Source: Rhynchopus euleeides
Lineage: Eukaryota; Euglenozoa; Diplonemea; Diplonemida; Diplonemidae
Assembly: GCA_963210315.1 (NCBI GenBank)
Contig: OY723248.1
Coordinates: 2,434,727 to 2,498,726, forward strand
Reading direction: 5' to 3'
DNA: 64,000 nt
Both the position numbers and the translations under genes were made by a program. Numbering within the stretch: position 1 is the stretch's first letter; the number at the start of each line of letters is the position of its first letter. The notes under the pieces are model-generated. The model saw nothing but the letters and a program-made list of their open reading frames with translations, had not been told where the DNA came from and did not search any database. Shown here piece after piece: positions 50,502 to 61,800 of this stretch.

Positions 50502-50516
50502 GGCATGTTGGGGAAG

Positions 50517-51633
50517 TCAGTGTCCCCCCCTGCGTCCCGACGGCTCCCCATTCTCCAAAGGGCGCTTGCGGCCCGACCCGTTGCCGTAGCCGCCCCCCTT
50601 CCCGTGTCCACCGGAGCCACGGGCCGCATTAGCGGCGACCTTGTTTGTCTCGTTAACGATGGCCGCGTACTGCTCGGTATCCAAGCGCTCCCACCCCGTG
50701 GCCCACGTACGCGCCTCGTACGTACGCAGGACAGAATTGCGGTCATTCCCCTTGTGGCCCGCGTCGCGCTGCCGCTTGAGTCCCTCCAAGCGGGACACGA
50801 GGATGTGCAAGGCTGCCTCCCTTGAGCCCGTCAGCAGCTCGCGCATGGTCGCCAGGAGCACCCTGACTTCGTGGCTCCCAGGAGCCAGGTGGTTCGGCTC
50901 TTCGGGATGCCCAGCGGCGTAGCGGTCTTTCACCCCGGCCATGACGTACTTCTTCCCCCTCTTGGAGCGCTCGTCGAGATTCCAAGAGCCCACGATAGGG
51001 ACGCTGAAGTCGCTATCGTCCTGAGGGCCCACGAGCAGCTCAGGTGCGGAATCGGGTGCGGGGACGGGGGCAGGAGCGGGAGCGGGGGCCGAAGCGGGGG
51101 CCCTGGCGGCGAATTCCTGGAAATCAAGAGACTGTTGGATCAGGTATGCGTTCAGCATCTTCTGGGGACCTTCAGGAAGATCACCCAGGGCGTGCATTGC
51201 CTGGGCATATGTCACGCGCATGTCCCCAGCGTGGGGGTCGCTAGCAGTCAGGACTGCAGCGTGCACCTGTTGTGCAAGAGGCTCACGGTCAGAATCCGTT
51301 TCCTCATCATCGTTGGCCTCAGGAGGCGGAACGATGCCTCCCAGGGGAGCTCCTTTGGCCACGGCCACACAACACGGGGGGCAGATGAAGCGGGATTTCG
51401 CACCCGTGAACTGGGTCCAGCGATCCAGTTGCTCTCCGCATGCGGCGTACACCGCGCATGCGGTCTTGCATTGCCCACCGCAGCGTGCGCAGGCAGTGCA
51501 CCCTGCTGTCTTGTGTCACAGGGCACTCCGGGAAACAGCACGCGGCAACTGGCACGTGCGGTTCCTTCCCTGTAGGGTAAAGCTGCAGAGGGATGTCGTC
51601 CCAAACCACATTGTCGGTGTTGCAACCGGCCAT
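50517..51633 (-). pseudogene. Gag-like zinc-finger protein (family 2), frameshifted
   Basis: It begins at ATG 51633 directly after the A1 repeat (MAGCNTDNVVWDD...CCFPEC). Near 51500-51530 the Cys-rich module passes to another frame (CTACARCGGQCKTACAVY...FICPPC), which then continues to 50517. Aligning the Cys pattern with family 1 gag shows one surplus base. The rest is acidic in the middle (EANDDEETDSDRE), with an Ala/Pro tract and a Gly/Lys/Arg-rich C-terminus (GSGGHGKGGGYGNGSGRKR). It would bind element RNA by analogy with Gag. Confidence 0.7.
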
Positions 51634-51634
51634 A

Positions 51635-51764
51635 TTTTTGTTTGTGCAACCTTCTGGTCACCTGCACGTTGGGGCGTGGAGTGTAGGTGAACAAAACATT
51701 GCTCCCACTGCAACCTTTTTAGTTCTGAACGCCTTCCGTGAGCACGGTGCGTTTGACACAAAAA
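51635..51764 (-). repeat. A1 repeat of family 2
   Basis: The reverse complement matches 12696-12825 almost exactly; it starts TTTTTGTGTCAAACGC on the - strand and ends GGTTGCACAAACAAAA just before the gag ATG. Confidence 0.85.
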
Positions 51765-52803
51765 TCTACGAGGCTCCTTTTTGCCAGTTTCGCGTGTCTG
51801 CACAGTCTGGAACATCACCCAACTCCATTCGGGTTTCGACACAGACTTACAAAAAATGTTCAGGCAAAAAAGGTGCAGGCATCAAGTTCAGATGAGTACC
51901 CTGGTAAGAAAGCTACATGCCGCGATATTTCAGCTGATGATGTCAATCTGATAATTGCATGTCAGAATTGTAACATGGACGCTGCAAAACAAGAAGTCAC
52001 AAGCGGGACCTTATCTGCGCACCTTGTCTGAGGGGGAAGAATGTGGCAACACCTCCCTCACTGAAAGAAGTGGACTCTGTGTGTCTTTCGAGCCCAAAAC
52101 CCCCAGAAACTTGGCTGGCTTGTTTTGCTGCATGAACCTTTCTTGTAAGTCTGTACAGTGTTCACTGTACTTGCTCTTTCCTCTACCTCGACTGAGTGCC
52201 CGTATCGCATCTGTCAGCAAGGCTGCAGAACTCCCAACCCCTCATAATCAGGCTCGTTTCTGTCACTCAGTGTGTTGCCTTTGGAAGCTGGAAAACTGAT
52301 GGTCATTCGTTTTCGCTTTCGATACCATTCTGCCAAGAAGGAAAATGGAAGAGGTGGTGAATAATGTTTCTGAGAGTGGGAACTCGCAACGGACGTGTTG
52401 TGCTTTTGTGCATTCCTTTATTTGGCTGTCCTGTAACATGCAGGACACGCACGCCTGCGGGTCGGCACAAGTTGAAGTTGCTCTTTCACCGTCAGGGAGG
52501 GTAACAGGAAAAGTCTTGACCAGCTGTCTGTCATCATCGTCCTCCAATACCGCACGGGTCTTTTCCGGCCCGTGAAGCTTCCATGGACGTGTTCATGACG
52601 CCATTTGAAAGGCAGGGGGGTCAGGAGTCGTCACGCGCGTCCCTCTCGACTTCGTGTTCGTCGGTTCAGGGGCAGGGCACAGAAGTCTTGTCATACGCTG
52701 CAAGCGGGAAGACCAAAAAGGACTGTGCAGGGCACTTTTCGCAATCAGACAACACACCGCATACAGACATCTGAGGAGTCAGGCCAAAGTTCGATCTTCG
52801 TGG
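51765..52803. other. spacer between retroelement and satellite
   Basis: No gene or recognisable repeat. Mixed composition. Confidence 0.45.
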
Positions 52804-55800
52804 CAGATCTGGAAATACCTCGAGTTGCCTGCATGCAGATCTGGAAAATCCTTGAGCTGCCTGCATGCAGATCTGGAAAATCCATGAGCTGCCTGCATGC
52901 AGATCTGGAAAATCCTTGAGCTGCCTGCATGCAGATCTGGAAAATCCTTGAGCTGCCTGCATGCAGATCTGGAAAATCCTTGAGCTGCCTGCATGCAGAT
53001 CTGGAAAATCCTTGAGCTGCCTGCATGCAGATCTGGAAAATCCTTGAGCTGCCTGCATGCAGATCTGGAAAATCCTTGAGCTGCCTGCATGCAGATCTGG
53101 AAAATCCTTGAGCTGCCTGCATGCAGATCTGGAAAATCCTTGAGCTGCCTGCATGCAGATCTGGAAAATCCTTGAGCTGCCTGCATGCAGATCTGGAAAA
53201 TCCTTGAGCTGCCTGCATGCAGATCTGGAAAATCCTTGAGCTGCCTGCATGCAGATCTGGAAAATCCTTGAGCTGCCTGCATGCAGATCTGGAAAATCCT
53301 TGAGCTGCCTGCATGCAGATCTGGAAAATCCTTGAGCTGCCTGCATGCAGATCTGGAAAATCCTTGAGCTGCCTGCATGCAGATCTGGAAAATCCTTGAG
53401 CTGCCTGCATGCAGATCTGGAAAATCCTTGAGCTGCCTGCATGCAGATCTGGAAAGTCCTTGAGCTGCCTGCATGCAGATCTGGAAAATCCTTGAGCTGC
53501 CTGCATGCAGATCTGGAAAGTCCTTGAGCTGCCTGCATGCAGATCTGGAAAATCCTTGAGCTGCCTGCATGCAGATCTGGAAAGTCCTTGAGCTGCCTGC
53601 ATGCAGATCTGGAAAATCCTTGAGCTGCCTGCATGCAGATCTGGAAAATCCTTGAGCTGCCTGCATGCAGATCTGGAAAGTCCTTGAGCTGCCTGCATGC
53701 AGATCTGGAAAATCCTTGAGCTGCCTGCATGCAGATCTGGAAAGTCCTTGAGCTGCCTGCATGCAGATCTGGAAAATCCTTGAGCTGCCTGCATGCAGAT
53801 CTGGAAAATCCTTGAGCTGCCTGCATGCAGATCTGGAAAATCCTTGAGCTGCCTGCATGCAGATCTGGAAAGTCCTTGAGCTGCCTGCATGCAGATCTGG
53901 AAAATCCTTGAGCTGCCTGCATGCAGATCTGGAAAGTCCTTGAGCTGCCTGCATGCAGATCTGGAAAATCCTTGAGCTGCCTGCATGCAGATCTGGAAAA
54001 TCATTGAGCTGCCTGCATGCAGATCTGGAAAATCCTTGAGCTGCCTGCATGCAGATCTGGAAAGTCCTTGAGCTGCCTGCATGCAGATCTGGAAAATCCT
54101 TGAGCTGCCTGCATGCAGATCTGGAAAATCCTTGAGCTGCCTGCATGCAGATCTGGAAAATCCTTGAGCTGCCTGCATGCAGATCTGGAAAATCCTTGAG
54201 CTGCCTGCATGCAGATCTGGAAAATCATTGAGCTGCCTGCATGCAGATCTGGAAAATCCTTGAGCTGCCTGCATGCAGATCTGGAAAGTCCTTGAGCTGC
54301 CTGCATGCAGATCTGGAAAGTCCTTGAGCTGCCTGCATGCAGATCTGGAAAATCCTTGAGCTGCCTGCATGCAGATCTGGAAAGTCCTTGAGCTGCCTGC
54401 ATGCAGATCTGGAAAATCCTTGAGCTGCCTGCATGCAGATCTGGAAAATCCTTGAGCTGCCTGCATGCAGATCTGGAAAATCCTTGAGCTGCCTGCATGC
54501 AGATCTGGAAAATCCTTGAGCTGCCTGCATGCAGATCTGGAAAGTCCTTGAGCTGCCTGCATGCAGATCTGGAAAATCCTTGAGCTGCCTGCATGCAGAT
54601 CTGGAAAATCCTTGAGCTGCCTGCATGCAGATCTGGAAAGTCCTTGAGCTGCCTGCATGCAGATCTGGAAAATCCTTGAGCTGCCTGCATGCAGATCTGG
54701 AAAGTCCTTGAGCTGCCTGCATGCAGATCTGGAAAATCCTTGAGCTGCCTGCATGCAGATCTGGAAAATCCTTGAGCTGCCTGCATGCAGATCTGGAAAA
54801 TCCTTGAGCTGCCTGCATGCAGATCTGGAAAATCCTTGAGCTGCCTGCATGCAGATCTGGAAAATCCTTGAGCTGCCTGCATGCAGATCTGGAAAATCCT
54901 TGAGCTGCCTGCATGCAGATCTGGAAAGTCCTTGAGCTGCCTGCATGCAGATCTGGAAAATCCTTGAGCTGCCTGCATGCAGATCTGGAAAGTCCTTGAG
55001 CTGCCTGCATGCAGATCTGGAAAATCCTTGAGCTGCCTGCATGCAGATCTGGAAAATCCTTGAGCTGCCTGCATGCAGATCTGGAAAGTCCTTGAGCTGC
55101 CTGCATGCAGATCTGGAAAGTCCTTGAGCTGCCTGCATGCAGATCTGGAAAATCCTTGAGCTGCCTGCATGCAGATCTGGAAAATCCTTGAGCTGCCTGC
55201 ATGCAGATCTGGAAAGTCCTTGAGCTGCCTGCATGCAGATCTGGAAAATCCTTGAGCTGCCTGCATGCAGATCTGGAAAGTCCTTGAGCTGCCTGCATGC
55301 AGATCTGGAAAATCCTTGAGCTGCCTGCATGCAGATCTGGAAAATCCTTGAGCTGCCTGCATGCAGATCTGGAAAATCCTTGAGCTGCCTGCATGCAGAT
55401 CTGGAAAATCCTTGAGCTGCCTGCATGCAGATCTGGAAAGTCCTTGAGCTGCCTGCATGCAGATCTGGAAAATCCTTGAGCTGCCTGCATGCAGATCTGG
55501 AAAATCATTGAGCTGCCTGCATGCAGATCTGGAAAATCCTTGAGCTGCCTGCATGCAGATCTGGAAAATCCTTGAGCTGCCTGCATGCAGATCTGGAAAA
55601 TCCTTGAGCTGCCTGCATGCAGATCTGGAAAATCCTTGAGCTGCCTGCATGCAGATCTGGAAAATCCTTGAGCTGCCTGCATGCAGATCTGGAAAATCCT
55701 TGAGCTGCCTGCATGCAGATCTGGAAAATCCTTGAGCTGCCTGCATGCAGATCTGGAAAATCCTTGAGCTGCCTGCATGCAGATCTGGAAAATCCTTGAG

Positions 55801-58800
55801 CTGCCTGCATGCAGATCTGGAAAGTCCTTGAGCTGCCTGCATGCAGATCTGGAAAATCCTTGAGCTGCCTGCATGCAGATCTGGAAAATCCTTGAGCTGC
55901 CTGCATGCAGATCTGGAAAATCCTTGAGCTGCCTGCATGCAGATCTGGAAAATCCTTGAGCTGCCTGCATGCAGATCTGGAAAATCCTTGAGCTGCCTGC
56001 ATGCAGATCTGGAAAGTCCTTGAGCTGCCTGCATGCAGATCTGGAAAATCCTTGAGCTGCCTGCATGCAGATCTGGAAAGTCCTTGAGCTGCCTGCATGC
56101 AGATCTGGAAAATCCTTGAGCTGCCTGCATGCAGATCTGGAAAATCCTTGAGCTGCCTGCATGCAGATCTGGAAAGTCCTTGAGCTGCCTGCATGCAGAT
56201 CTGGAAAATCCTTGAGCTGCCTGCATGCAGATCTGGAAAGTCCTTGAGCTGCCTGCATGCAGATCTGGAAAATCCTTGAGCTGCCTGCATGCAGATCTGG
56301 AAAATCCTTGAGCTGCCTGCATGCAGATCTGGAAAATCCTTGAGCTGCCTGCATGCAGATCTGGAAAGTCCTTGAGCTGCCTGCATGCAGATCTGGAAAA
56401 TCCTTGAGCTGCCTGCATGCAGATCTGGAAAATCCTTGAGCTGCCTGCATGCAGATCTGGAAAATCCTTGAGCTGCCTGCATGCAGATCTGGAAAGTCCT
56501 TGAGCTGCCTGCATGCAGATCTGGAAAATCCTTGAGCTGCCTGCATGCAGATCTGGAAAATCCTTGAGCTGCCTGCATGCAGATCTGGAAAATCCTTGAG
56601 CTGCCTGCATGCAGATCTGGAAAGTCCTTGAGCTGCCTGCATGCAGATCTGGAAAATCCTTGAGCTGCCTGCATGCAGATCTGGAAAGTCCTTGAGCTGC
56701 CTGCATGCAGATCTGGAAAATCCTTGAGCTGCCTGCATGCAGATCTGGAAAGTCCTTGAGCTGCCTGCATGCAGATCTGGAAAATCCTTGAGCTGCCTGC
56801 ATGCAGATCTGGAAAGTCCTTGAGCTGCCTGCATGCAGATCTGGAAAATCCTTGAGCTGCCTGCATGCAGATCTGGAAAGTCCTTGAGCTGCCTGCATGC
56901 AGATCTGGAAAATCCTTGAGCTGCCTGCATGCAGATCTGGAAAATCCTTGAGCTGCCTGCATGCAGATCTGGAAAATCCTTGAGCTGCCTGCATGCAGAT
57001 CTGGAAAATCCTTGAGCTGCCTGCATGCAGATCTGGAAAATCCTTGAGCTGCCTGCATGCAGATCTGGAAAATCCTTGAGCTGCCTGCATGCAGATCTGG
57101 AAAATCCTTGAGCTGCCTGCATGCAGATCTGGAAAATCCTTGAGCTGCCTGCATGCAGATCTGGAAAGTCCTTGAGCTGCCTGCATGCAGATCTGGAAAA
57201 TCCTTGAGCTGCCTGCATGCAGATCTGGAAAGTCCTTGAGCTGCCTGCATGCAGATCTGGAAAATCCTTGAGCTGCCTGCATGCAGATCTGGAAAATCCT
57301 TGAGCTGCCTGCATGCAGATCTGGAAAATCCTTGAGCTGCCTGCATGCAGATCTGGAAAATCCTTGAGCTGCCTGCATGCAGATCTGGAAAGTCCTTGAG
57401 CTGCCTGCATGCAGATCTGGAAAGTCCTTGAGCTGCCTGCATGCAGATCTGGAAAATCCTTGAGCTGCCTGCATGCAGATCTGGAAAATCCTTGAGCTGC
57501 CTGCATGCAGATCTGGAAAATCCTTGAGCTGCCTGCATGCAGATCTGGAAAATCCTTGAGCTGCCTGCATGCAGATCTGGAAAATCCTTGAGCTGCCTGC
57601 ATGCAGATCTGGAAAATCCTTGAGCTGCCTGCATGCAGATCTGGAAAATCCTTGAGCTGCCTGCATGCAGATCTGGAAAATCCTTGAGCTGCCTGCATGC
57701 AGATCTGGAAAATCCTTGAGCTGCCTGCATGCAGATCTGGAAAATCCTTGAGCTGCCTGCATGCAGATCTGGAAAATCCTTGAGCTGCCTGCATGCAGAT
57801 CTGGAAAATCCTTGAGCTGCCTGCATGCAGATCTGGAAAATCCTTGAGCTGCCTGCATGCAGATCTGGAAAATCCTTGAGCTGCCTGCATGCAGATCTGG
57901 AAAATCCTTGAGCTGCCTGCATGCAGATCTGGAAAGTCCTTGAGCTGCCTGCATGCAGATCTGGAAAATCCTTGAGCTGCCTGCATGCAGATCTGGAAAG
58001 TCCTTGAGCTGCCTGCATGCAGATCTGGAAAATCCTTGAGCTGCCTGCATGCAGATCTGGAAAATCCTTGAGCTGCCTGCATGCAGATCTGGAAAATCCT
58101 TGAGCTGCCTGCATGCAGATCTGGAAAATCCTTGAGCTGCCTGCATGCAGATCTGGAAAATCCTTGAGCTGCCTGCATGCAGATCTGGAAAATCCTTGAG
58201 CTGCCTGCATGCAGATCTGGAAAATCCTTGAGCTGCCTGCATGCAGATCTGGAAAATCCTTGAGCTGCCTGCATGCAGATCTGGAAAATCCTTGAGCTGC
58301 CTGCATGCAGATCTGGAAAATCCTTGAGCTGCCTGCATGCAGATCTGGAAAATCCTTGAGCTGCCTGCATGCAGATCTGGAAAATCCTTGAGCTGCCTGC
58401 ATGCAGATCTGGAAAATCCTTGAGCTGCCTGCATGCAGATCTGGAAAATCCTTGAGCTGCCTGCATGCAGATCTGGAAAATCCTTGAGCTGCCTGCATGC
58501 AGATCTGGAAAGTCCTTGAGCTGCCTGCATGCAGATCTGGAAAATCCTTGAGCTGCCTGCATGCAGATCTGGAAAATCCTTGAGCTGCCTGCATGCAGAT
58601 CTGGAAAGTCCTTGAGCTGCCTGCATGCAGATCTGGAAAATCCTTGAGCTGCCTGCATGCAGATCTGGAAAGTCCTTGAGCTGCCTGCATGCAGATCTGG
58701 AAAATCCTTGAGCTGCCTGCATGCAGATCTGGAAAATCCTTGAGCTGCCTGCATGCAGATCTGGAAAATCCTTGAGCTGCCTGCATGCAGATCTGGAAAA

Positions 58801-61800
58801 TCCTTGAGCTGCCTGCATGCAGATCTGGAAAGTCCTTGAGCTGCCTGCATGCAGATCTGGAAAATCCTTGAGCTGCCTGCATGCAGATCTGGAAAATCCT
58901 TGAGCTGCCTGCATGCAGATCTGGAAAGTCCTTGAGCTGCCTGCATGCAGATCTGGAAAATCCTTGAGCTGCCTGCATGCAGATCTGGAAAGTCCTTGAG
59001 CTGCCTGCATGCAGATCTGGAAAATCCTTGAGCTGCCTGCATGCAGATCTGGAAATCCTTGAGCTGCCTGCATGCAGATCTGGAAAATCCTTGAGCTGCC
59101 TGCATGCAGATCTGGAAAATCCTTGAGCTGCCTGCATGCAGATCTGGAAAATCCTTGAGCTGCCTGCATGCAGATCTGGAAAATCCTTGAGCTGCCTGCA
59201 TGCAGATCTGGAAAATCCTTGAGCTGCCTGCATGCAGATCTGGAAAGTCCTTGAGCTGCCTGCATGCAGATCTGGAAAATCCTTGAGCTGCCTGCATGCA
59301 GATCTGGAAAGTCCTTGAGCTGCCTGCATGCAGATCTGGAAAATCCTTGAGCTGCCTGCATGCAGATCTGGAAAATCCTTGAGCTGCCTGCATGCAGATC
59401 TGGAAAGTCCTTGAGCTGCCTGCATGCAGATCTGGAAAATCCTTGAGCTGCCTGCATGCAGATCTGGAAAGTCCTTGAGCTGCCTGCATGCAGATCTGGA
59501 AAATCCTTGAGCTGCCTGCATGCAGATCTGGAAAATCCTTGAGCTGCCTGCATGCAGATCTGGAAAATCCTTGAGCTGCCTGCATGCAGATCTGGAAAAT
59601 CCTTGAGCTGCCTGCATGCAGATCTGGAAAGTCCTTGAGCTGCCTGCATGCAGATCTGGAAAATCCTTGAGCTGCCTGCATGCAGATCTGGAAAGTCCTT
59701 GAGCTGCCTGCATGCAGATCTGGAAAATCCTTGAGCTGCCTGCATGCAGATCTGGAAAATCCTTGAGCTGCCTGCATGCAGATCTGGAAAATCCTTGAGC
59801 TGCCTGCATGCAGATCTGGAAAATCCTTGAGCTGCCTGCATGCAGATCTGGAAAATCCTTGAGCTGCCTGCATGCAGATCTGGAAAATCCTTGAGCTGCC
59901 TGCATGCAGATCTGGAAAATCCTTGAGCTGCCTGCATGCAGATCTGGAAAATCCTTGAGCTGCCTGCATGCAGATCTGGAAAATCCTTGAGCTGCCTGCA
60001 TGCAGATCTGGAAAGTCCTTGAGCTGCCTGCATGCAGATCTGGAAAATCCTTGAGCTGCCTGCATGCAGATCTGGAAAATCCTTGAGCTGCCTGCATGCA
60101 GATCTGGAAAATCCTTGAGCTGCCTGCATGCAGATCTGGAAAATCCTTGAGCTGCCTGCATGCAGATCTGGAAAATCCTTGAGCTGCCTGCATGCAGATC
60201 TGGAAAATCCTTGAGCTGCCTGCATGCAGATCTGGAAAATCCTTGAGCTGCCTGCATGCAGATCTGGAAAGTCCTTGAGCTGCCTGCATGCAGATCTGGA
60301 AAATCCTTGAGCTGCCTGCATGCAGATCTGGAAAGTCCTTGAGCTGCCTGCATGCAGATCTGGAAAATCCTTGAGCTGCCTGCATGCAGATCTGGAAAAT
60401 CCTTGAGCTGCCTGCATGCAGATCTGGAAAGTCCTTGAGCTGCCTGCATGCAGATCTGGAAAATCCTTGAGCTGCCTGCATGCAGATCTGGAAAGTCCTT
60501 GAGCTGCCTGCATGCAGATCTGGAAAATCCTTGAGCTGCCTGCATGCAGATCTGGAAAATCCTTGAGCTGCCTGCATGCAGATCTGGAAAATCCTTGAGC
60601 TGCCTGCATGCAGATCTGGAAAGTCCTTGAGCTGCCTGCATGCAGATCTGGAAAATCCTTGAGCTGCCTGCATGCAGATCTGGAAAATCCTTGAGCTGCC
60701 TGCATGCAGATCTGGAAAATCCTTGAGCTGCCTGCATGCAGATCTGGAAAGTCCTTGAGCTGCCTGCATGCAGATCTGGAAAATCCTTGAGCTGCCTGCA
60801 TGCAGATCTGGAAATCCTTGAGCTGCCTGCATGCAGATCTGGAAAATCCTTGAGCTGCCTGCATGCAGATCTGGAAAGTCCTTGAGCTGCCTGCATGCAG
60901 ATCTGGAAAATCCTTGAGCTGCCTGCATGCAGATCTGGAAAGTCCTTGAGCTGCCTGCATGCAGATCTGGAAAATCCTTGAGCTGCCTGCATGCAGATCT
61001 GGAAAGTCCTTGAGCTGCCTGCATGCAGATCTGGAAAATCCTTGAGCTGCCTGCATGCAGATCTGGAAAGTCCTTGAGCTGCCTGCATGCAGATCTGGAA
61101 AATCCTTGAGCTGCCTGCATGCAGATCTGGAAAGTCCTTGAGCTGCCTGCATGCAGATCTGGAAAATCCTTGAGCTGCCTGCATGCAGATCTGGAAAATC
61201 CTTGAGCTGCCTGCATGCAGATCTGGAAAATCCTTGAGCTGCCTGCATGCAGATCTGGAAAATCCTTGAGCTGCCTGCATGCAGATCTGAAAAATCCTTG
61301 AGCTGCCTGCATGCAGATCTGGAAAATCCTTGAGCTGCCTGCATGCAGATCTGGAAAATCCTTGAGCTGCCTGCATGCAGATCTGGAAAATCCTTGAGCT
61401 GCCTGCATGCAGATCTGGAAAGTCCTTGAGCTGCCTGCATGCAGATCTGGAAAATCCTTGAGCTGCCTGCATGCAGATCTGGAAAGTCCTTGAGCTGCCT
61501 GCATGCAGATCTGGAAAATCCTTGAGCTGCCTGCATGCAGATCTGGAAAATCCTTGAGCTGCCTGCATGCAGATCTGGAAAATCCTTGAGCTGCCTGCAT
61601 GCAGATCTGGAAAATCCTTGAGCTGCCTGCATGCAGATCTGGAAAGTCCTTGAGCTGCCTGCATGCAGATCTGGAAAGTCCTTGAGCTGCCTGCATGCAG
61701 ATCTGGAAAATCCTTGAGCTGCCTGCATGCAGATCTGGAAAATCCTTGAGCTGCCTGCATGCAGATCTGGAAAATCCTTGAGCTGCCTGCATGCAGATCT

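Larger units (their letters stand above)
47881..51764 (-). mobile_element. VIPER/DIRS-like retrotransposon, family 2, decayed
   Basis: On the - strand the order is A1 repeat (51764-51635), gag, tyrosine recombinase, RT-RNase H, then a B-type end (47921-47881: GGTTGCACAAACAAAACAAAAGAAACCCGGCAATCC in pieces). The A2-B2 part expected after B is absent, so the 3' end is incomplete. Two +1 frame changes, in gag and in RT, also mark it as degenerate or mis-assembled. A C-run lies near 47938-47951. Sequence is far from family 1, yet gene order, the UGA-C junction and the RT motif are shared. Confidence 0.82.
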
